Of a stretch of 64,000 nucleotides of DNA, positions 12,336 to 30,069 are shown one piece after another. Under the pieces are notes generated by a model. It did no database searches and was not told the DNA's origin. It worked only from the letters and a program-made list of their open reading frames with translations. This stretch comes from Panulirus ornatus (taxonomy: Eukaryota > Arthropoda > Malacostraca > Decapoda > Palinuridae): positions 5,381,282 through 5,445,281 of the forward strand of contig NC_092276.1 in assembly GCF_036320965.1 (NCBI RefSeq), written 5' to 3'. The first letter of the stretch is position 1; the number at the start of each line of letters is the position of its first letter. Made by a program: the position numbers and the translations under genes.

Positions 12336-12660
12336 TTGCTACCTGCGCTCCATCAAGGACCTCTCCAGTGGTCACTTCCGACGAGGTCCCACCGGAAAGA
12401 CCTGACGGAGGAGGGGGCGCGGGAGGCCTTCTGCCATTGTCAACAGAGACGACCTGAGAGACAAACACGAGGCCCGTCCCTCCCTGGGTAGACCTACTTT
12501 AAAACTTCCTCAGTGTGTGTACCCTTCTCTCACTCAGCCTCACCTGCTGAGGATCTCTCCTATTTGTCCTCAGTTGGCATTTTATTTTCTCTATATTTTA
12601 CCTCATTTATTTCGTGGGTTTATACTCTTTCTTTCGGTATGAAAATCTCTTCAGATTCTC

Positions 12661-13222
<562 letters not shown>

Positions 13223-15330
13223 TCCACCATGCATCTGAACAATACCCCTCACCTGCCACCATACCTTTATACAATACCCCTCGCCTACCACAATATGTAT
13301 GAACAATACCCCTCGCTTACCACAATATGTATGATCAATACCCCTCGCCTACCACAATATGTATGATCAATACCCCTCGCCTACCACAATACGTATGAAC
13401 AATACCCCTCGCCTACCACAATACGTATGAACAAGACCCATCGCCTACCACAATACGTATGATCAATACCCCTCGCCTACCACAATACGTATGAACAATA
13501 CCCCTCGCCTACCACAATACGTATGAACAATACCCCTCGCCTACCACAATATGTATGATCAATACCCCTCGCCTACTACAATATGTATGATCAATACCCC
13601 TCGCCTACCACAATATGTATGATCAATACCCCTCGCCTACCACAATATGTATGATCAATACCCCTCGCCTACCACAATACGTATGAACAATACCCCTCGC
13701 CTACCACAATATGTATGATCAATACCCCTCGCCTACCACAATACGTATGAAAAATACCCCTCGCCTACCACAATACGTATGAACAAGACCCATCGCCTAC
13801 CACAATACGTATGATCAATACCCTTCGCCTACCACAATATGTATGAACAATACCCCTCGCCTACCACAATATGTATGATCAATACCCCTCGCCTACCACA
13901 ATATGTATGATCAATACCCCTCGCCTACCACAATACGTATGAACAATACCCCTCGCCTACCACAATACGTATGAACAAGACCCATCGCCTACCACAATAC
14001 GTATGATCAATACCCCTCGCCTACCACAATACGTATGAACAATACCCCTCGCCTACTACAATATGTATGATCAATACCCCTCGCTTACCACAATATGTAT
14101 GATCAATACCCCTCGCCTACCACAATACGTATGAACAATACCCCTCGCCTACCACTATTTATGAACAATATCTCTCGCCTACCACAATATGTATGATCAA
14201 TACCCCTCGCCTACCACAATACGTATGAACAATACCCCTCGCCTACCACAATATGTATGATCAATACCCCTCGCTTACCACAATATGTATGATCAATACC
14301 CATCGCCTACCACAATATGTATGAACAATACCCCTCGCCTACCACAATACGTATGAACAATACCCCTCGCCTACCACAATACGTATGAACAAGACCCATC
14401 GCCTACCACAATACGTATGATCAATACCCCTCGCCTACCACAATACGTATGAACAATACCCCTCGCCTACCACTATTTATGAACAATATCTCTCGCCTAC
14501 CACAATATGTATGAACAATACTCCTCGCCTACCACAATATTTATGAACAATATCTCTCGCCTACCACAATGTTTATGAACAATACCCCTCGCCTACCACA
14601 ATATGTATGAACAGTACCCCTCGCCTACCACAAAATGTATGAACAATACCCCTCGCCTACCACAATATGTATGAACAATACCCCTCGCCTACCACAATAC
14701 GTATGAACAATATCTCTCGCCTACCACAATATGTATGAACAATACCCCTCGCCTGCCACAATATGTATGAACAATACCCCTCGCATACCACAATATGTAT
14801 GAACAATACCCCTCGCCCACCACAATCTGTATGAACCATACCCCTCGCCTGCCACAATATGTATGAACAATACCCCTCGCCTACCATAATACGTATGAAC
14901 AATACCCCTCGCCTACCACAATACGTATGAACAATATCCCTCGCCTACCACAATATGTATGATCAATATCCCTCGCCTACCACAATACGTATGAACAATA
15001 CCCCTCGCCTACCACAATCTGTATGAACAATACCCCTCGCCTGCCACAATCTGTATGAACAATACCCATCGCCTGCCACAATACGTATGAACAATACCCC
15101 TCGCCTACCACAATACGTATGAACAATATCCCTCGCCTACCACAATACGTATGAACAATACCCCTCGCCTGCCACAATCTGTATGAACAATACCCCTCGC
15201 CTGCCACAATACGTATGAACAATACCCCTCGCCTACCACAATACGTATGAACAATATCCCTTGGCTGTCACCATGGGTCAGAACAGTACCACTGGGCCGC
15301 CACAATACGCCTGACCGACCAATATCCCTG
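13223..15330. repeat. 32-bp minisatellite, about 66 copies
   Basis: Head-to-tail units of 32 bp built on AATACCCCTCGCCTACCACA plus AT(A/G)(T/C)GTATGA(A/T)C. Two dimorphic positions (ATAT/ATAC and GATC/GAAC) mark subtypes. Edge units, especially the last two, are more diverged. The minus-strand open frames here (repeating EGYCSY) are array artefacts: 32 is not a multiple of 3, and three units give a 96-bp coding period. Confidence 0.98.
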
Positions 15331-16515
15331 AGTGTAATATGGATAATGTTCTTATTCTCCCAGATAAAAATTCTCCAATGAAAACTTTTCAGGGAAATTT
15401 TAATTTCTTCTCCGGTAAGACAGAGGAGAAAGAATAGTCCCCACGTATGTCCTGCGTGACGTAGAGGGCGAGGAAGAGGGGCGGGAGCTGGGGGGTGGGG
15501 CCGGAAATACTTTCCTCTTTTATTATTACTTTCTAAATAAAAAGAACAGACGATGAAGCCAAATGAAGATACTTCCTCAAAGACTTACTTCTTGTATTAT
15601 ATATCATTTCAGAAGCGTCATTTTAATATGTATTTCTCAGATGATTTTTAGCTTAATAATTAGTGTTTGGGAAGATGGGCGACTGAGTATGAGTGAATGT
15701 CATTTCGTGAGCTAAAGATGATCGATTATGAAGGTTATATTAAGACATTATGGGAGGGAATCATCGAGGTGTGCAATCCTCGTGATGTAGTTAGCGCTGT
15801 ATGAAAAAAATATTTAGGAATAGAGTTGCAGATGATATTCTCATGCTGTCTGAGGCACTACTGAACACTGATTTGTTATGTAAAGTAAATACGAAGATGA
15901 TGGATTATATTGTGTGATCATATCATGTGCTTACTTATGAATGCTGGTGTGTCAAGTGGCTTCCACGGAATAGTAATTCAAAAGAGGATGCGTCTCGCTC
16001 GAGCGAATGTTACAGAACTGCACAAGTTTTTATTGTGAACGTTCAGAACAATGATAATTGCTCTATATACGGGTTGTTGGCCTAGACGCGGAGCAGCTGG
16101 AGCGTATAGTATGACCTGAATGTTGACGGAGAGGAAAATGTAATTTGATTCAAAGCAAACAAATGTCTCTAATTGAGGTATTAAGAGTTCTGGAGTAACT
16201 TGAGAAGATAAAAGATCATACTAAGTGGTAAAGTGTTCATCGTCCAGGACTCTGACGTGGACTCAGTGACTGCTATATCCAGGACCATCCCGGACTCAAT
16301 CTGTGGTTGTGAGGTGTATGTCCTCCCACGTCCAGGACTCAATCTGTGGCTGTGAACTATGAGAGCTCTCCACTCTAACAACTTCAACAAACTAAATTAT
16401 GAGTGGAGAAAGTGCTGTAGGCGTCTTCTTGCTGTTAATCTCCTCACTGTTAATGACCTAATCCTTGGTTTAATTTCCTCTCCTTCAGCTCGGGGCAGTA
16501 GTTCAAAGCCAGTTG

Positions 16516-16517
<2 letters not shown>
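15331..16517. other. No recognisable gene
   Basis: AT-rich unassigned sequence; a short direct duplication GGACTCAATCTGTGG lies at 16292 and 16334. Confidence 0.45.

Positions 16518-16604
<87 letters not shown>
16518..16604. repeat. (TC)n microsatellite
   Basis: About 87 bp of uninterrupted TC. Confidence 0.98.
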
Positions 16605-16609
<5 letters not shown>

Positions 16610-17487
16610 TAATATGAATCACCCAGCTATTAGTATTAGGGCAAATATCTGGCAGTCTCTTACCACAGGTAACTGACTTGTACATAATTTTAACATGACA
16701 TAGTATATGATGATGTTTGTACAACACAGTTTCAGTTGGAAATTATGTTGTTATCATAGTCACAGTAAACAGTCATTTTCGTCTCGTGATGACATCATTG
16801 TGTCGTTGTGCTAAGAGAGCCGTAGTGATATTTTTTCTGGTTGTAGTGACCAAAGGTCTTGTTCTTGTTCCACTCACGATGGAGTAAATATCTTTTAGTA
16901 TCTTATGACGGGATGAGAACCCTGCTGGTCCCTAGGCCCACCTTTCATCCTCTTATGTCGATGTATTGTACCCAGGCTACGCTTCGTGCTGTGTAAGCTC
17001 TGTGCTGTGTACCCTTCATACACACGCTGTCCTGGAAACACTTGGTATATGTGTATTTGGAAAAAGGTAAGATTCCTGGAAGAAATGTTGTGTTAAAGAT
17101 ATTTATCTCTCCGTGATGATCCTGGTACAGTACTTGATCATTGAATTTGCTCCTTCTTGTCTACCACAATACATCTGTTTATTTCCCGCGTATATAGGGA
17201 ATCGGACATTGTGTATATTAAGGTATCTGAGTCTTTGTTTTATTATCTCTGTGGAAGTCTCCTATGTACATAGCTTGTATTCCCTCTTTACAGGCTATGT
17301 ACACATCCTCTGTGTTGCACGTAGTATATGTACTTTGTTTACACCTTGAGTACACAGCCTCTCTGTACATCCTTTGTGTAAAGACCACTGAAGTCTGAGG
17401 AGTTGTATGACGGTCTGGGTAAGTCTGTATTTAGCTCTTGTATCATAATTAGCTGACTGTGACGGAGCTATATTAATATATTATTTA

Positions 17488-17489
<2 letters not shown>
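16605..17489. other. No recognisable gene
   Basis: Loose repeats of TGTGTACA/TCTGTGCTGTGTA type at 16970-17370; no conserved exon seen. Confidence 0.45.
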
Positions 17490-17582
<93 letters not shown>

Positions 17583-17611
17583 TTCTCTCTCTCTCTTTTC
17601 TCTCTCTCTCT
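17490..17611. repeat. (CT)n microsatellite with TTTC interruptions
   Basis: About 120 bp, pure to 17568 and then interrupted. Confidence 0.97.
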
Positions 17612-18232
17612 GCCATCTCCCCCTCTTACGGGTGAGTAGGGGGTACAGGATATGTCTCACACCTGAGAGGATTTCGCCTCCCCATCCCCCAGCGAGACAG
17701 GAACCAACGCCCCTATCGGCCGCCAATTAGTAACATGAACCGATGGAAGGCCATATACTCGCCGAGCTGGTATCATCCTCATAGAAGCAGATGCTTTTGG
17801 GCTATGTTGGAACATCCACCTCCTCAAGGGGTGCGTGTGTACTTGGGTTCACCACAGAGTGGGCACCATAATGGATTCTCTTGCGTACTTTTCTAATAAC
17901 GTCTTCCGAACAAGCTTTGGTATCCTTTGGTATTCTTTGAGTATAATGGAAGCGTTTAAGTTCCGAATGGTTTTTGGTTTAGGCCTGTGTTGCGTAATGT
18001 TCCTAAAATGGGTCTTCCTGTTACGTTAAACATCTCTCTACTTTAAGATTTGTCCCAGCTGACGCTACCTGTTGTTGAAAAGTTATAGTCAGCTGTTGAG
18101 TGCTGAACCTAAGTAGTTATTGGCTTGTTGGTGGGTGATGATTTTAATCTGTAATTTTAGTGTTCATAGTGTTATCTGTAGTGTCCCTAACCTTACCTGA
18201 TGATTAACACATGTTCTTGTCTCCTCCGGCAG
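17612..18232. other. No gene; sequence upstream of plexin exon 1 seen
   Basis: Ends with the acceptor TTGTCTCCTCCGGCAG. No further exon recognised. Confidence 0.5.
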
Positions 18233-18365
18233 GTGCACGGTGCAGTCGGCGTGCCAGAAGGCCACCTTCTCATCGCCTCGCTGGCTCAGCTTCGGCTCTG
18301 GTCAGCAGTGTATCGACTTCGAGATGATCCTCCCTGACAGGCTCCCCGTCGACCAGACGGCTACG
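18233..18365 (+). CDS. PlexB: Plexin exon 1 of those seen: end of PSI1 and start of linker
   Basis: The exon begins after CTCCGGCAG and ends before GTGAGT. It encodes 44 codons after one leading base: [12 protein letters not shown], then [12 protein letters not shown] and [12 protein letters not shown]. The two early cysteines are the tail of the first PSI domain. The stretch PRWLS...GQQC...LPDR..D is a conserved plexin linker continuing directly into VQLTIRTLP of the next exon (phase 0). The leading base needs two bases from an upstream exon that I could not identify in 1-18232. Confidence 0.9.
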
Positions 18366-18825
18366 GTGAGTGTCCATATCATGGTTGTCATCATGACTTC
18401 ATAATTTGTCATTTGTCCTGCCTGAGAAGCGGTTCTCATGACCACTAGCTCGAACGTGTTCGAATTTCTCTGAACATTGTTCGACGGACTGAAGTCATAC
18501 CTTAGTGAGACAATGCTTCAGTCTGAGACGACAGTATTACTCCTTTCCAGGCGCTTTTATGCTCGTTCCAGCACCAGACACATCGTCCATAAAACACACA
18601 TCCACCTTAGTGAGCCCACACACGTATAGACGCACACGGACCGCCTTACGCAGTTGGTTGATTCAGGAAGCTGACTGTTCTGGATATTTATATATTTGAT
18701 TCCTCCCTTACTTCTCAGTAGGAGTAACAACTGCTTTTCAATTTAGAATCGCTTCATTAGCATCTGAATTGTGAACCTCCGGGCGTAAAACATCTCTCCT
18801 CCCCAACAAGTGCAGAACCACCAAC

Positions 18826-19290
18826 CTTTTTTTTTAAAGGTCACTTGCAAAGGACGTCCTTATCCCGTTCATCTAATAGAGTCGTTGGATCGGAGAGTGT
18901 ATAGTAGTGAAGATTCTGGGCTTTGAACCCTACCACCATCCAAAGCAACAGCGGAACGAATCTTTTAAAAGATTCGAGCCGTCCCCAGTATCTACAGCAC
19001 TGCGGAACGAATCTCTTAAGTTTCACAAATGGACGAACCTATCCCATTCATGCAGTCTGGTAATTTATTAGTGTTAGGAGTAGATCAGTGAGGAGTTTTG
19101 GTCTGGGGAAGAGATGATGATCCGGAGCTTCGAGCACCCCTACCCACTTCCATCCACCATTTTCCCTTCCCCTTTCCACAGCAATAGTGGGATCAACCTT
19201 TTAAAAGATCACGTCTGCAGAGCCCGCCAAGCTGATCCATTTCGGCGGCGAGGAATGATAGTGTTGGTTGGTCCGACACGGCCCTAACAA
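18826..19290. repeat. Diverged repeat segments with a perfect 20-bp palindrome
   Basis: About two and a half diverged copies of a block of roughly 190-240 bp. Shared text includes AT(C/T)C(A/C)TT..GCGG and CAGCGG(A)AACGAATC / CAATAGTGGGATCAA before CTTTTAAAAGAT. At 18957-18976 lies the palindrome CGAATCTTTTAAAAGATTCG; the corresponding site at 19196-19212 is imperfect. Family unknown. Confidence 0.55.
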
Positions 19291-19528
19291 CATCACCATA
19301 GTGTGAGTGATTAATGTGAGCTCTCGGAGTCTTGTTTGTGTAGGAGGTTAAAAACAGCGGAGGAAAATGGGGGAAGGGAGGAGGCGTCCGTGGGGCAAGA
19401 TGGTTCTTGTCCGTGTCGGAGGAGGAGGACGGGCCAGAGGAATATATTTATGTGGGAATGATATGAAAGATGGGAACTGTGAACCTGTGGTCAGTTTTGT
19501 TTCGTGGGATGTGTGTGTTGTTTGTGTG

Positions 19529-19531
<3 letters not shown>

Positions 19532-19599
<68 letters not shown>
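19532..19599. repeat. (AG)n microsatellite
   Basis: 68 bp, one of only two long AG (rather than CT) tracts on the + strand. Confidence 0.98.
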
Positions 19600-19674
19600 C
19601 AGAAACAAGAGGACAGTAGCCAAAAGCAAAGCCGGACGTTGACAACAGTAGAAGAGAGAAAAAGGTTACCATCT

Positions 19675-19676
<2 letters not shown>

Positions 19677-19732
<56 letters not shown>
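19677..19732. repeat. (GT)n microsatellite
   Basis: 56 bp of uninterrupted GT. Confidence 0.98.
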
Positions 19733-19734
<2 letters not shown>

Positions 19735-20078
19735 GTGGATTAATGAGTGTTTTTCCGGGTTGTCTTGGGCGGCAGGCGACGATAACTAAAATGAAGGCCA
19801 TTAACCGTATGTTGTTGCTGGCACGAGATGTGTGTACCATGGTGTATTTGATTACTGGGAAGTGTTGAGTGACGGCTGCCGCCTCTTACGACATGACACG
19901 GGGGCCTTCCCCGCCGACAGCGACAGCTGGTGTAGTTAGTAACCTGGTCCCCAGGACGACAGCTGGTGTGGTAGGTAGGCAGCCTCCTCCCTAGAACGAC
20001 TCATGAGGATTTAACTTTTTTTGTGTTGTCGTAAAAGTCGTGGCCTTTGTGCATGTGAAAGGATGTGTTCCTCAAAGG

Positions 20079-21175
<1,097 letters not shown>

Positions 21176-21196
21176 TACTATCTCTATCTCTATCAG

Positions 21197-21230
<34 letters not shown>

Positions 21231-21284
21231 GATCTATCTATCGATCTATCTATCTATCTACCTATCTATCTATCTATCTATGTA

Positions 21285-21348
<64 letters not shown>
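21176..21348. repeat. Compound (CTAT)n-(TA)n microsatellite
   Basis: Tetranucleotide CTAT to about 21287, then TA to 21346. Confidence 0.97.
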
Positions 21349-21351
<3 letters not shown>

Positions 21352-21840
21352 AAGTAGATATAGGTATATGTGACTTGATTAAGGATATAGGAGCGAGTGT
21401 CATTATCGTAATGGATGTAACAGGAAGGGAAGGAGTCGTAGATGCAGTTACGTTCACCTTATCATTGTTTTACGTGTCACAGGATCAGAAGGTTTGCGAC
21501 TGACGGGTTCTATGATGCGGTTCTCACCGTTGTATTGCCGACTATCGTACGAACATGTGGCCATTACGTTGGTCTTCTACTGGCGCAAGTATTGATCAGG
21601 AAGTGAATTTTATTTGTCAGCTTGAATATTTGCGTTTTGCCTGACATCAGTTATTGATGATGATGATGCCATGATGGTACGGCCAATCAGTGTAATGTAG
21701 GTGATGGAGAGAATTGGCCAATCACAGGAACGCGTATGAAACACAGCAGGGGACAGTTGTTCTCCTTAGGGGGTTACGTAAACAAACGATGCACGAGGTA
21801 GTGTTGCATAGAATTGTTGCATATCCTGCCACACACGGCA

Positions 21841-21842
<2 letters not shown>

Positions 21843-21919
<77 letters not shown>
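21843..21919. repeat. (TC)n microsatellite
   Basis: 77 bp of uninterrupted TC. Confidence 0.98.
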
Positions 21920-21920
<1 letters not shown>

Positions 21921-22514
21921 GTAGGGACTATACTATTACTTTATTGGTGTCTCTCTTTCTGCCTCTGGCTGGAGCCCAACCCTTCCCCATAGGGAAATAA
22001 AGGCTCTACCATCATTATGAACCCACAGTGTAAAACGAGAACCCTACAGCGAAATGGCTTCGTTATCCCCCCATAGATGGCGTTCACACACATAGAATGT
22101 TATGCTCAATAGCGTAATCAGGTGAGTAGGATGGTCCAATAAAGCTGAGTTTGCGGAATTTGTGAATGTAGAGATGTGCTCTACTGCCGTTGTCGGTTGA
22201 ATTCAGATTATTTTTTCTTGGATGAACACGAGGATGTTGATTCTCCTGGGAATTATTCCCTAGATGGATTGCATTTACGTAATCAATCCAAGTGATTTCG
22301 AGGATGGTAGTTCTCCTCTCACTTTGGTAGTTTCTCCTCTGTAAGAATTCGTCCACACTTGTCAGGGAGACGAGTCTGGGGTTCATACCTGCCTCACAAC
22401 CTCATTTCTTATAAATGATTGTCAAGTTTTGTCCTCTTGTGTTTCTTTGGCATTCACCCTTTCCCAGCGACATCGTGGACACCATTTCCAGTTGAGTGTG
22501 TAGTGTATAGATTT
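21920..22514. other. Intron; nothing recognised
   Basis: No conserved motif. A minus-strand open frame at 22084-22386 has no recognised product. Confidence 0.45.
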
Positions 22515-22860
22515 ATGTATGTCAGTCTCTAGATGGATAGATGGAGGAACGGATGAATGGATGGGTGAATGAACGGATGGATAGGTCGGTGGGTGATATG
22601 ATAAGCTGATAAATGTATGGGTGGATGAGTGAATGAACGGATGGATCAGTAGATTAATGGATGGATGAGCTGATGCATAGTTGGATTAATGGATAGGTTG
22701 ACGTTGCATGATTTGATGAAAAGAGGTTAAAATATTGTAAATGATAACCAAATGGATGTCGATAGATGGTTGGATGAATGTATCTACGATGGATAAGCAG
22801 GTGGATGGAAGAGCAATATGAGTAGATGGCAAGTGTGAATTAGATGGATGACTGTATGGA
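22515..22860. repeat. Degenerate (GATG)n repeat
   Basis: Irregular GATGGATGAATG-type text over about 350 bp. Confidence 0.8.
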
Positions 22861-23029
22861 AACCTTCCACACCTCCCTCACTGCTTCCTTGGCTGTTAAT
22901 TAGTAAATTGGCTAATTGAATCACTGCCTGATTGCCTCTCCTGTTCAGTATTTCTCTTTAGAGGCAGACTATCTATTTCTGTTTTTTAGCCGTTTTAACT
23001 ATTTACCTGTGTTTCTGTCTATATTAATA

Positions 23030-23205
23030 TGTTTCTGTCCTTGTGTCTGTCTTTATATGTATGTTTGCGTTTGTGAATATATGTTAGTATGTATGTCTGT
23101 CTGTATGTTCACTTATGCGTTTCTGTCTGTCTGTCTGTATGTTCACATATGCGTCTCTGTCTCTGTTCACACATGCGTCTCTGTCTGTCTGTCTGTATCT
23201 TATTA
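23030..23205. repeat. (TGTC)n with TGTTCACATATGCG units
   Basis: Three imperfect copies of GTATGTTCACATATGCGTCT alternate with CTGT tetranucleotides. Confidence 0.8.
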
Positions 23206-23867
23206 CCCGTCACATGGGGAAACTGTTGACAGCTTCCGTCTTCCTCAACTCCCAAAAAGGGGAGAAAAAAGTGAAGAATTCTCAAGGGGTGATTTTTTTT
23301 CCTCTGACACGGGTATAAGGTGGGAGGAATAGCTTAATGGAACGACGAAGGAGGAAAAACAAGTGATAAAAAAGGGGTCATTTTATTCGTAAGGGAAGGT
23401 GGAACGGTGGTGGTGGTTAAGCGAATATAGCGAAAGACTGGAATAGGAATAATGGAATGGGTGTCCATAGCACCATGGTGGAATGGAAATGGGGGAATCA
23501 TGTAAAGCAGAGATGGGTGAAACGAGGGGCCTGGCCGAGTGGAACCCCATTAGAGACGTTATTCATTTGTTCCGGAAATTCGAAACCGAAAATACGACTT
23601 TGAGAAGCATACACACGGGTTCAGATCTCACTACGGCAAGGCCGGAGGGAGGCACCTCCCCCCTTACAAACAGAACGCCACTCTCAGAAGGAGAAAAAAA
23701 ACCTCCGTCAGGGTCTGAATAAAACGCCTGAAGAACGAAATGCTTGGCAAGGAATTAGAAATCTAACCAAGCGTTCGAAAGGTGTGTAAGTTCGTCAGGT
23801 CCTGAGGTTCAAGGGAGTTAATTACCGAAAGTGAGGCTCCGAGCCGCAAGCTGATCTAGGAGAAGTG
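23206..23867. other. Intron; nothing recognised
   Basis: Purine-leaning sequence with no repeat or exon that I can support. Confidence 0.4.
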
Positions 23868-23993
23868 AAGGGAAGGGGACGGACAGGCAGATGATGGAAG
23901 GGAGGGAGACACAGGATGATGGAAGGGAGGGAGACACAGGATGATGGAAGGGAAGGGGACAGACAGATGATGAGAGGGAGGGAGGCACTTGAT
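23868..23993. repeat. 25-bp purine-rich tandem repeat, about 4 copies
   Basis: GATGATGGAAGGGAGGGAGA units near 23890, 23914 and 23940, plus a diverged fourth. Confidence 0.85.
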
Positions 23994-24439
23994 AATGAAA
24001 AAGAGACGAGGACGATGGACGACGTAGCATGAGAAAGTTGAAGAAGATAGCAAGATGAAGAAGGAGAGCGGAAGTGAGAGAAGAATGGATGGTCAAGAAA
24101 TCTGAGAAGTGGAGATGAGTGAAAACTGAGATGATGAGAGACGATGAAGAAGGAAACCTTGATAACGGAAGTAAGCAGGGCAAAGCAAAAGTAATAAGGG
24201 AGAGAATAAGGCAGAGAATGAAAATGAATAGATGAAATAAGATGATAATGGTAATGGTAAAAGGGATATGCAGAGAGGATAGTGAGAATGAAGGAAAGGA
24301 AAAGTTAGGTAGAAGTAGTCGAAGTAGAAGGAGGAAAGGAGGAGGAGGTAGAGAAAAAGTGCCCGAGGAATGTGTGAGCGTGTTGGCGTTTTACTACTCT
24401 GTTTCTGTTAAGTTTATTGACGTGATGGTATATTGGATG

Positions 24440-24625
24440 GCTTGCCGGGGGTGTTGACGGGGACGACGACTGCCTGGGGGGTTGTTGATGGGTTAAGGGG
24501 TTAAGATTTAATGGTGCGTTGGGTGGCTTAGTGGGGTGGTGACGGCAGCGAGGACTGCACGGGGGTCATTGATGGGGTGAGAGGTTGTTTGTGATGATAT
24601 ATTAGATGGCTTGATGGGTGGTTGA
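24440..24625. repeat. Two to three diverged copies of a ~95-bp G-rich block
   Basis: Shared order: ATGGCTTG..GGGTG, GACGG.GACGAC.GACTGC, GGGG.T..TTGATGGG.T.A. Confidence 0.6.
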
Positions 24626-25229
24626 GGACGGTGAAGTCTGGCTGAATGTCTTTCATAGGATGAACAGAAAGCAGTAGATGAAGGTTGGCTTAAGAGTTGG
24701 TTGGGAGTTAAGGTGGTCGATGGACAAAATAGTTGAAGGCTACGATTGTAAATGGTTTGGAAATAACCAGGTAAGGAAGTGCAGCAGTAATGTTCTGAGA
24801 CGTGGAAAAGAAATGATGATACATGAGGAAGTTATTCTTTAAATCACGTTGACCACTACGCCAGCTGATGGGTTAAGTGGGACGTAGTGGAGGTGATGGA
24901 GAAGGTCTTCAAGAACTTGAGGTAGAGGTTACTGTAGATCATGTAGAAAATTGTATCTAGGGTTTGAGTGATGAAACGTTGTTGCAAGTTCAGTGAGCTG
25001 CCAAGGGAATCGGAAGGGCCCGGATTAGGGTAATTAGTTTATTGAGAGGGATATCACGGAGTACTGGGTGAGGGGAGGGAGAGAGATAGGAACAAATGGA
25101 ACAGGGAGAGTCGTTTAGAGACAACACATGACGTACAGGATCAGGATTAGAGGCAAGTTAGTTTGCATCACACAACATGAGGAGGGCTGTAGAGATATAC
25201 AATCTTGTTGTTGTTGTTGTTTTCATGCT
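24626..25229. other. Intron; nothing recognised
   Basis: No gene or clear repeat, apart from a (TTG)n run at 25204-25220 before the retroelement relic. Confidence 0.4.
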
Positions 25230-25682
25230 TTTGTCTTGGCAAGGTAGCGTCGGGAACAGACGAAAAATGGCCTTATTCGCTCACATCCAATCTCTGGTTG
25301 CCATGCATGGAATACCGAAAGCAGATTCCCTTATCTGCAATTAGGCTCCACACTGCCTTCCGTGGTTTTCTGTGACTGCTTCATATGGGTTCATCCCACT
25401 GATAGCACGTTATCCACTGTATACCACATCGCTCGTTTTTTTTTTTTTCTATCCCTTGCAGGCTTCTCACCCTCCTGCATGTTCAGGCCTAGATCACTGT
25501 ATAGCATCTATTGCTCATCCTTCCAACTCCTCCATCTCGGTTTTCCTATTTTCCTCGTTCCCTCCTCTTCTGACAGGCGTCCATACCCTCAGTCATCCTC
25601 TCTACACTCACCCTCTCCAGATGTCCATACCATTTCAGCATACTCGGTTATGCTTCCTCATACGTGCAACGTAATTAAATGA
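25230..25682 (-). mobile_element. Old retroelement 3' end, second relic
   Basis: Begins GGCAAGGTAGCGTCGGGAAC and then parallels the tail at 50540-51190 (CACCCTCCTGCATGTTCAGG, CCAT.CCATTTCA). Diverged, no open frame. It lies in the 15.2 kb plexin intron. Confidence 0.75.
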
Positions 25683-26625
<943 letters not shown>

Positions 26626-26934
26626 AGAACATGTACAGAAATCAAATTATGGACAATATATATGAACCAGTACATCGCTGCAGTGTCCGGGGCTCCTTGT
26701 TCGTGGAGTGCGGGTTGTGTATGGTATCAGGCTGTGATGTTCCCGCCTGGATTTACAATTGTGTTTTAATGACTGAGGAAGGAAGGGTAAGGGTCGCTCG
26801 TGTGTGAGACTGGATGGCGCGCTGGGCGGGGGAAATTACACAGAGGGAAACAAAAGTAGATGAACACCATACCGAGGTGTTGGGTGTCGAAATATATGTC
26901 ATGGCTGAAGAACAATTTTAATAGCGCCAGCATG

Positions 26935-27645
26935 AAGAATCTGGAGTGAAGTTAATGGTATAGGAAGGAGGTTAATGGTACAGGAACAAAGTCACTGGTG
27001 CTGGAATGAAACTAATGGTTCTGAAATGAAGTTTATGGGACTATAATGAAGTTAATGGCACGAGAAAAAGGTTAATGTATGGGACCGTTTGGTTGTTAGT
27101 GGTACTAGAGCGAAGTTAATGGCACTGGAATGAAGTTAATGTTGTTAGAGTGAAGTTGGTGATTTTACAAGAGGTTACTGACACAGGGACAACGTCAGCA
27201 GCACTAACTGATGTAGAGTGGCAGAGACACGCAGAAAAGTGGTGCCTAGAGCAAGGCCTTGCCTCACAGAGGAAGAGTCTTGCTGGGACAGAGCAAATAG
27301 TGCTGGGACGAAATGATGTCATTAAGACAAACAGGACGTGGCTGAGACGAAGAGGGTAGTGCTAGGACGAAGCGAGTCTTACTAGGACGAACAGGGTAGT
27401 GGTAGGGTGAACAGGGTGGTGCTGCGAGGAGCATGATAGAGCTAGGATGAACAAGTCTTGCTAGGACGAACAGGGTTGTGTTAACGAAGAGCTTGGTGTT
27501 AGTACGTAAATTGTGGTGGTGCCAGGACGAAGAGGGCGACCCTGGGACGAAGAGAGGGTGTTTGAACAAAGAGGTGGGCTGGAGCAAGATTCTGGGTCGA
27601 AAAGGAATTTGCCCGGAGAGAGGGAGATGCTAGAACGGAGAGTCC
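26935..27645. repeat. Long degenerate minisatellite, ~20-24 bp units
   Basis: Starts as AATGAAGTTAATGG(T/C)AC units and drifts by 27280 into CTAGGACGAA.AGGGT.GTG units, suggesting one old array that diverged along its length. Confidence 0.75.
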
Positions 27646-29679
<2,034 letters not shown>

Positions 29680-29905
29680 GCTCCTGTTTGCTTCCCCTAC
29701 CTCCTCACGGAACAGCTCCTCACCTCCCCAGCTTCGGTTTTCCTCCCTACCACCCGTGAACTGTTCCCTCCCTCTCCTGGCTCCTGCCTGCTTCCCTGCC
29801 TCCCCACGTAACAGTTCCTCACCTTCCAGCTCCGGTCTTCCTCCCTATCACCTCAGTGAATTGTTCCTCCCCTCCCTGGGTCCGGCCTACCTCCCCACTG
29901 AACAA
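29680..29905. repeat. ~100-bp tandem repeat, just over 2 copies
   Basis: Shared CTCCTG..TGCTTCCC, AACAG.TCCTCACCT and CTTCCTCCCTA.CACC blocks recur in order. Confidence 0.75.
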
Positions 29906-30069
29906 TAAGTGGGGAAAGACTCCCGCCTACGCCAGGATTTCTGGCTCAAGATCTTGCACCTCTGGGGTACGAGGCTGGCTGGGGTAGCAAGGACGGGAGG
30001 AGACGTGAGGCGTTTCGTTCTAGTGACAAATGGTGCCAATTTTGTCCTAATGTCCTAAGTATCGATTTC

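Noticed and set aside
13223..15330. CRISPR-like direct repeats of 32 bp
   Set aside because: Units are contiguous with no spacers and the context is animal genomic DNA; this is a minisatellite.
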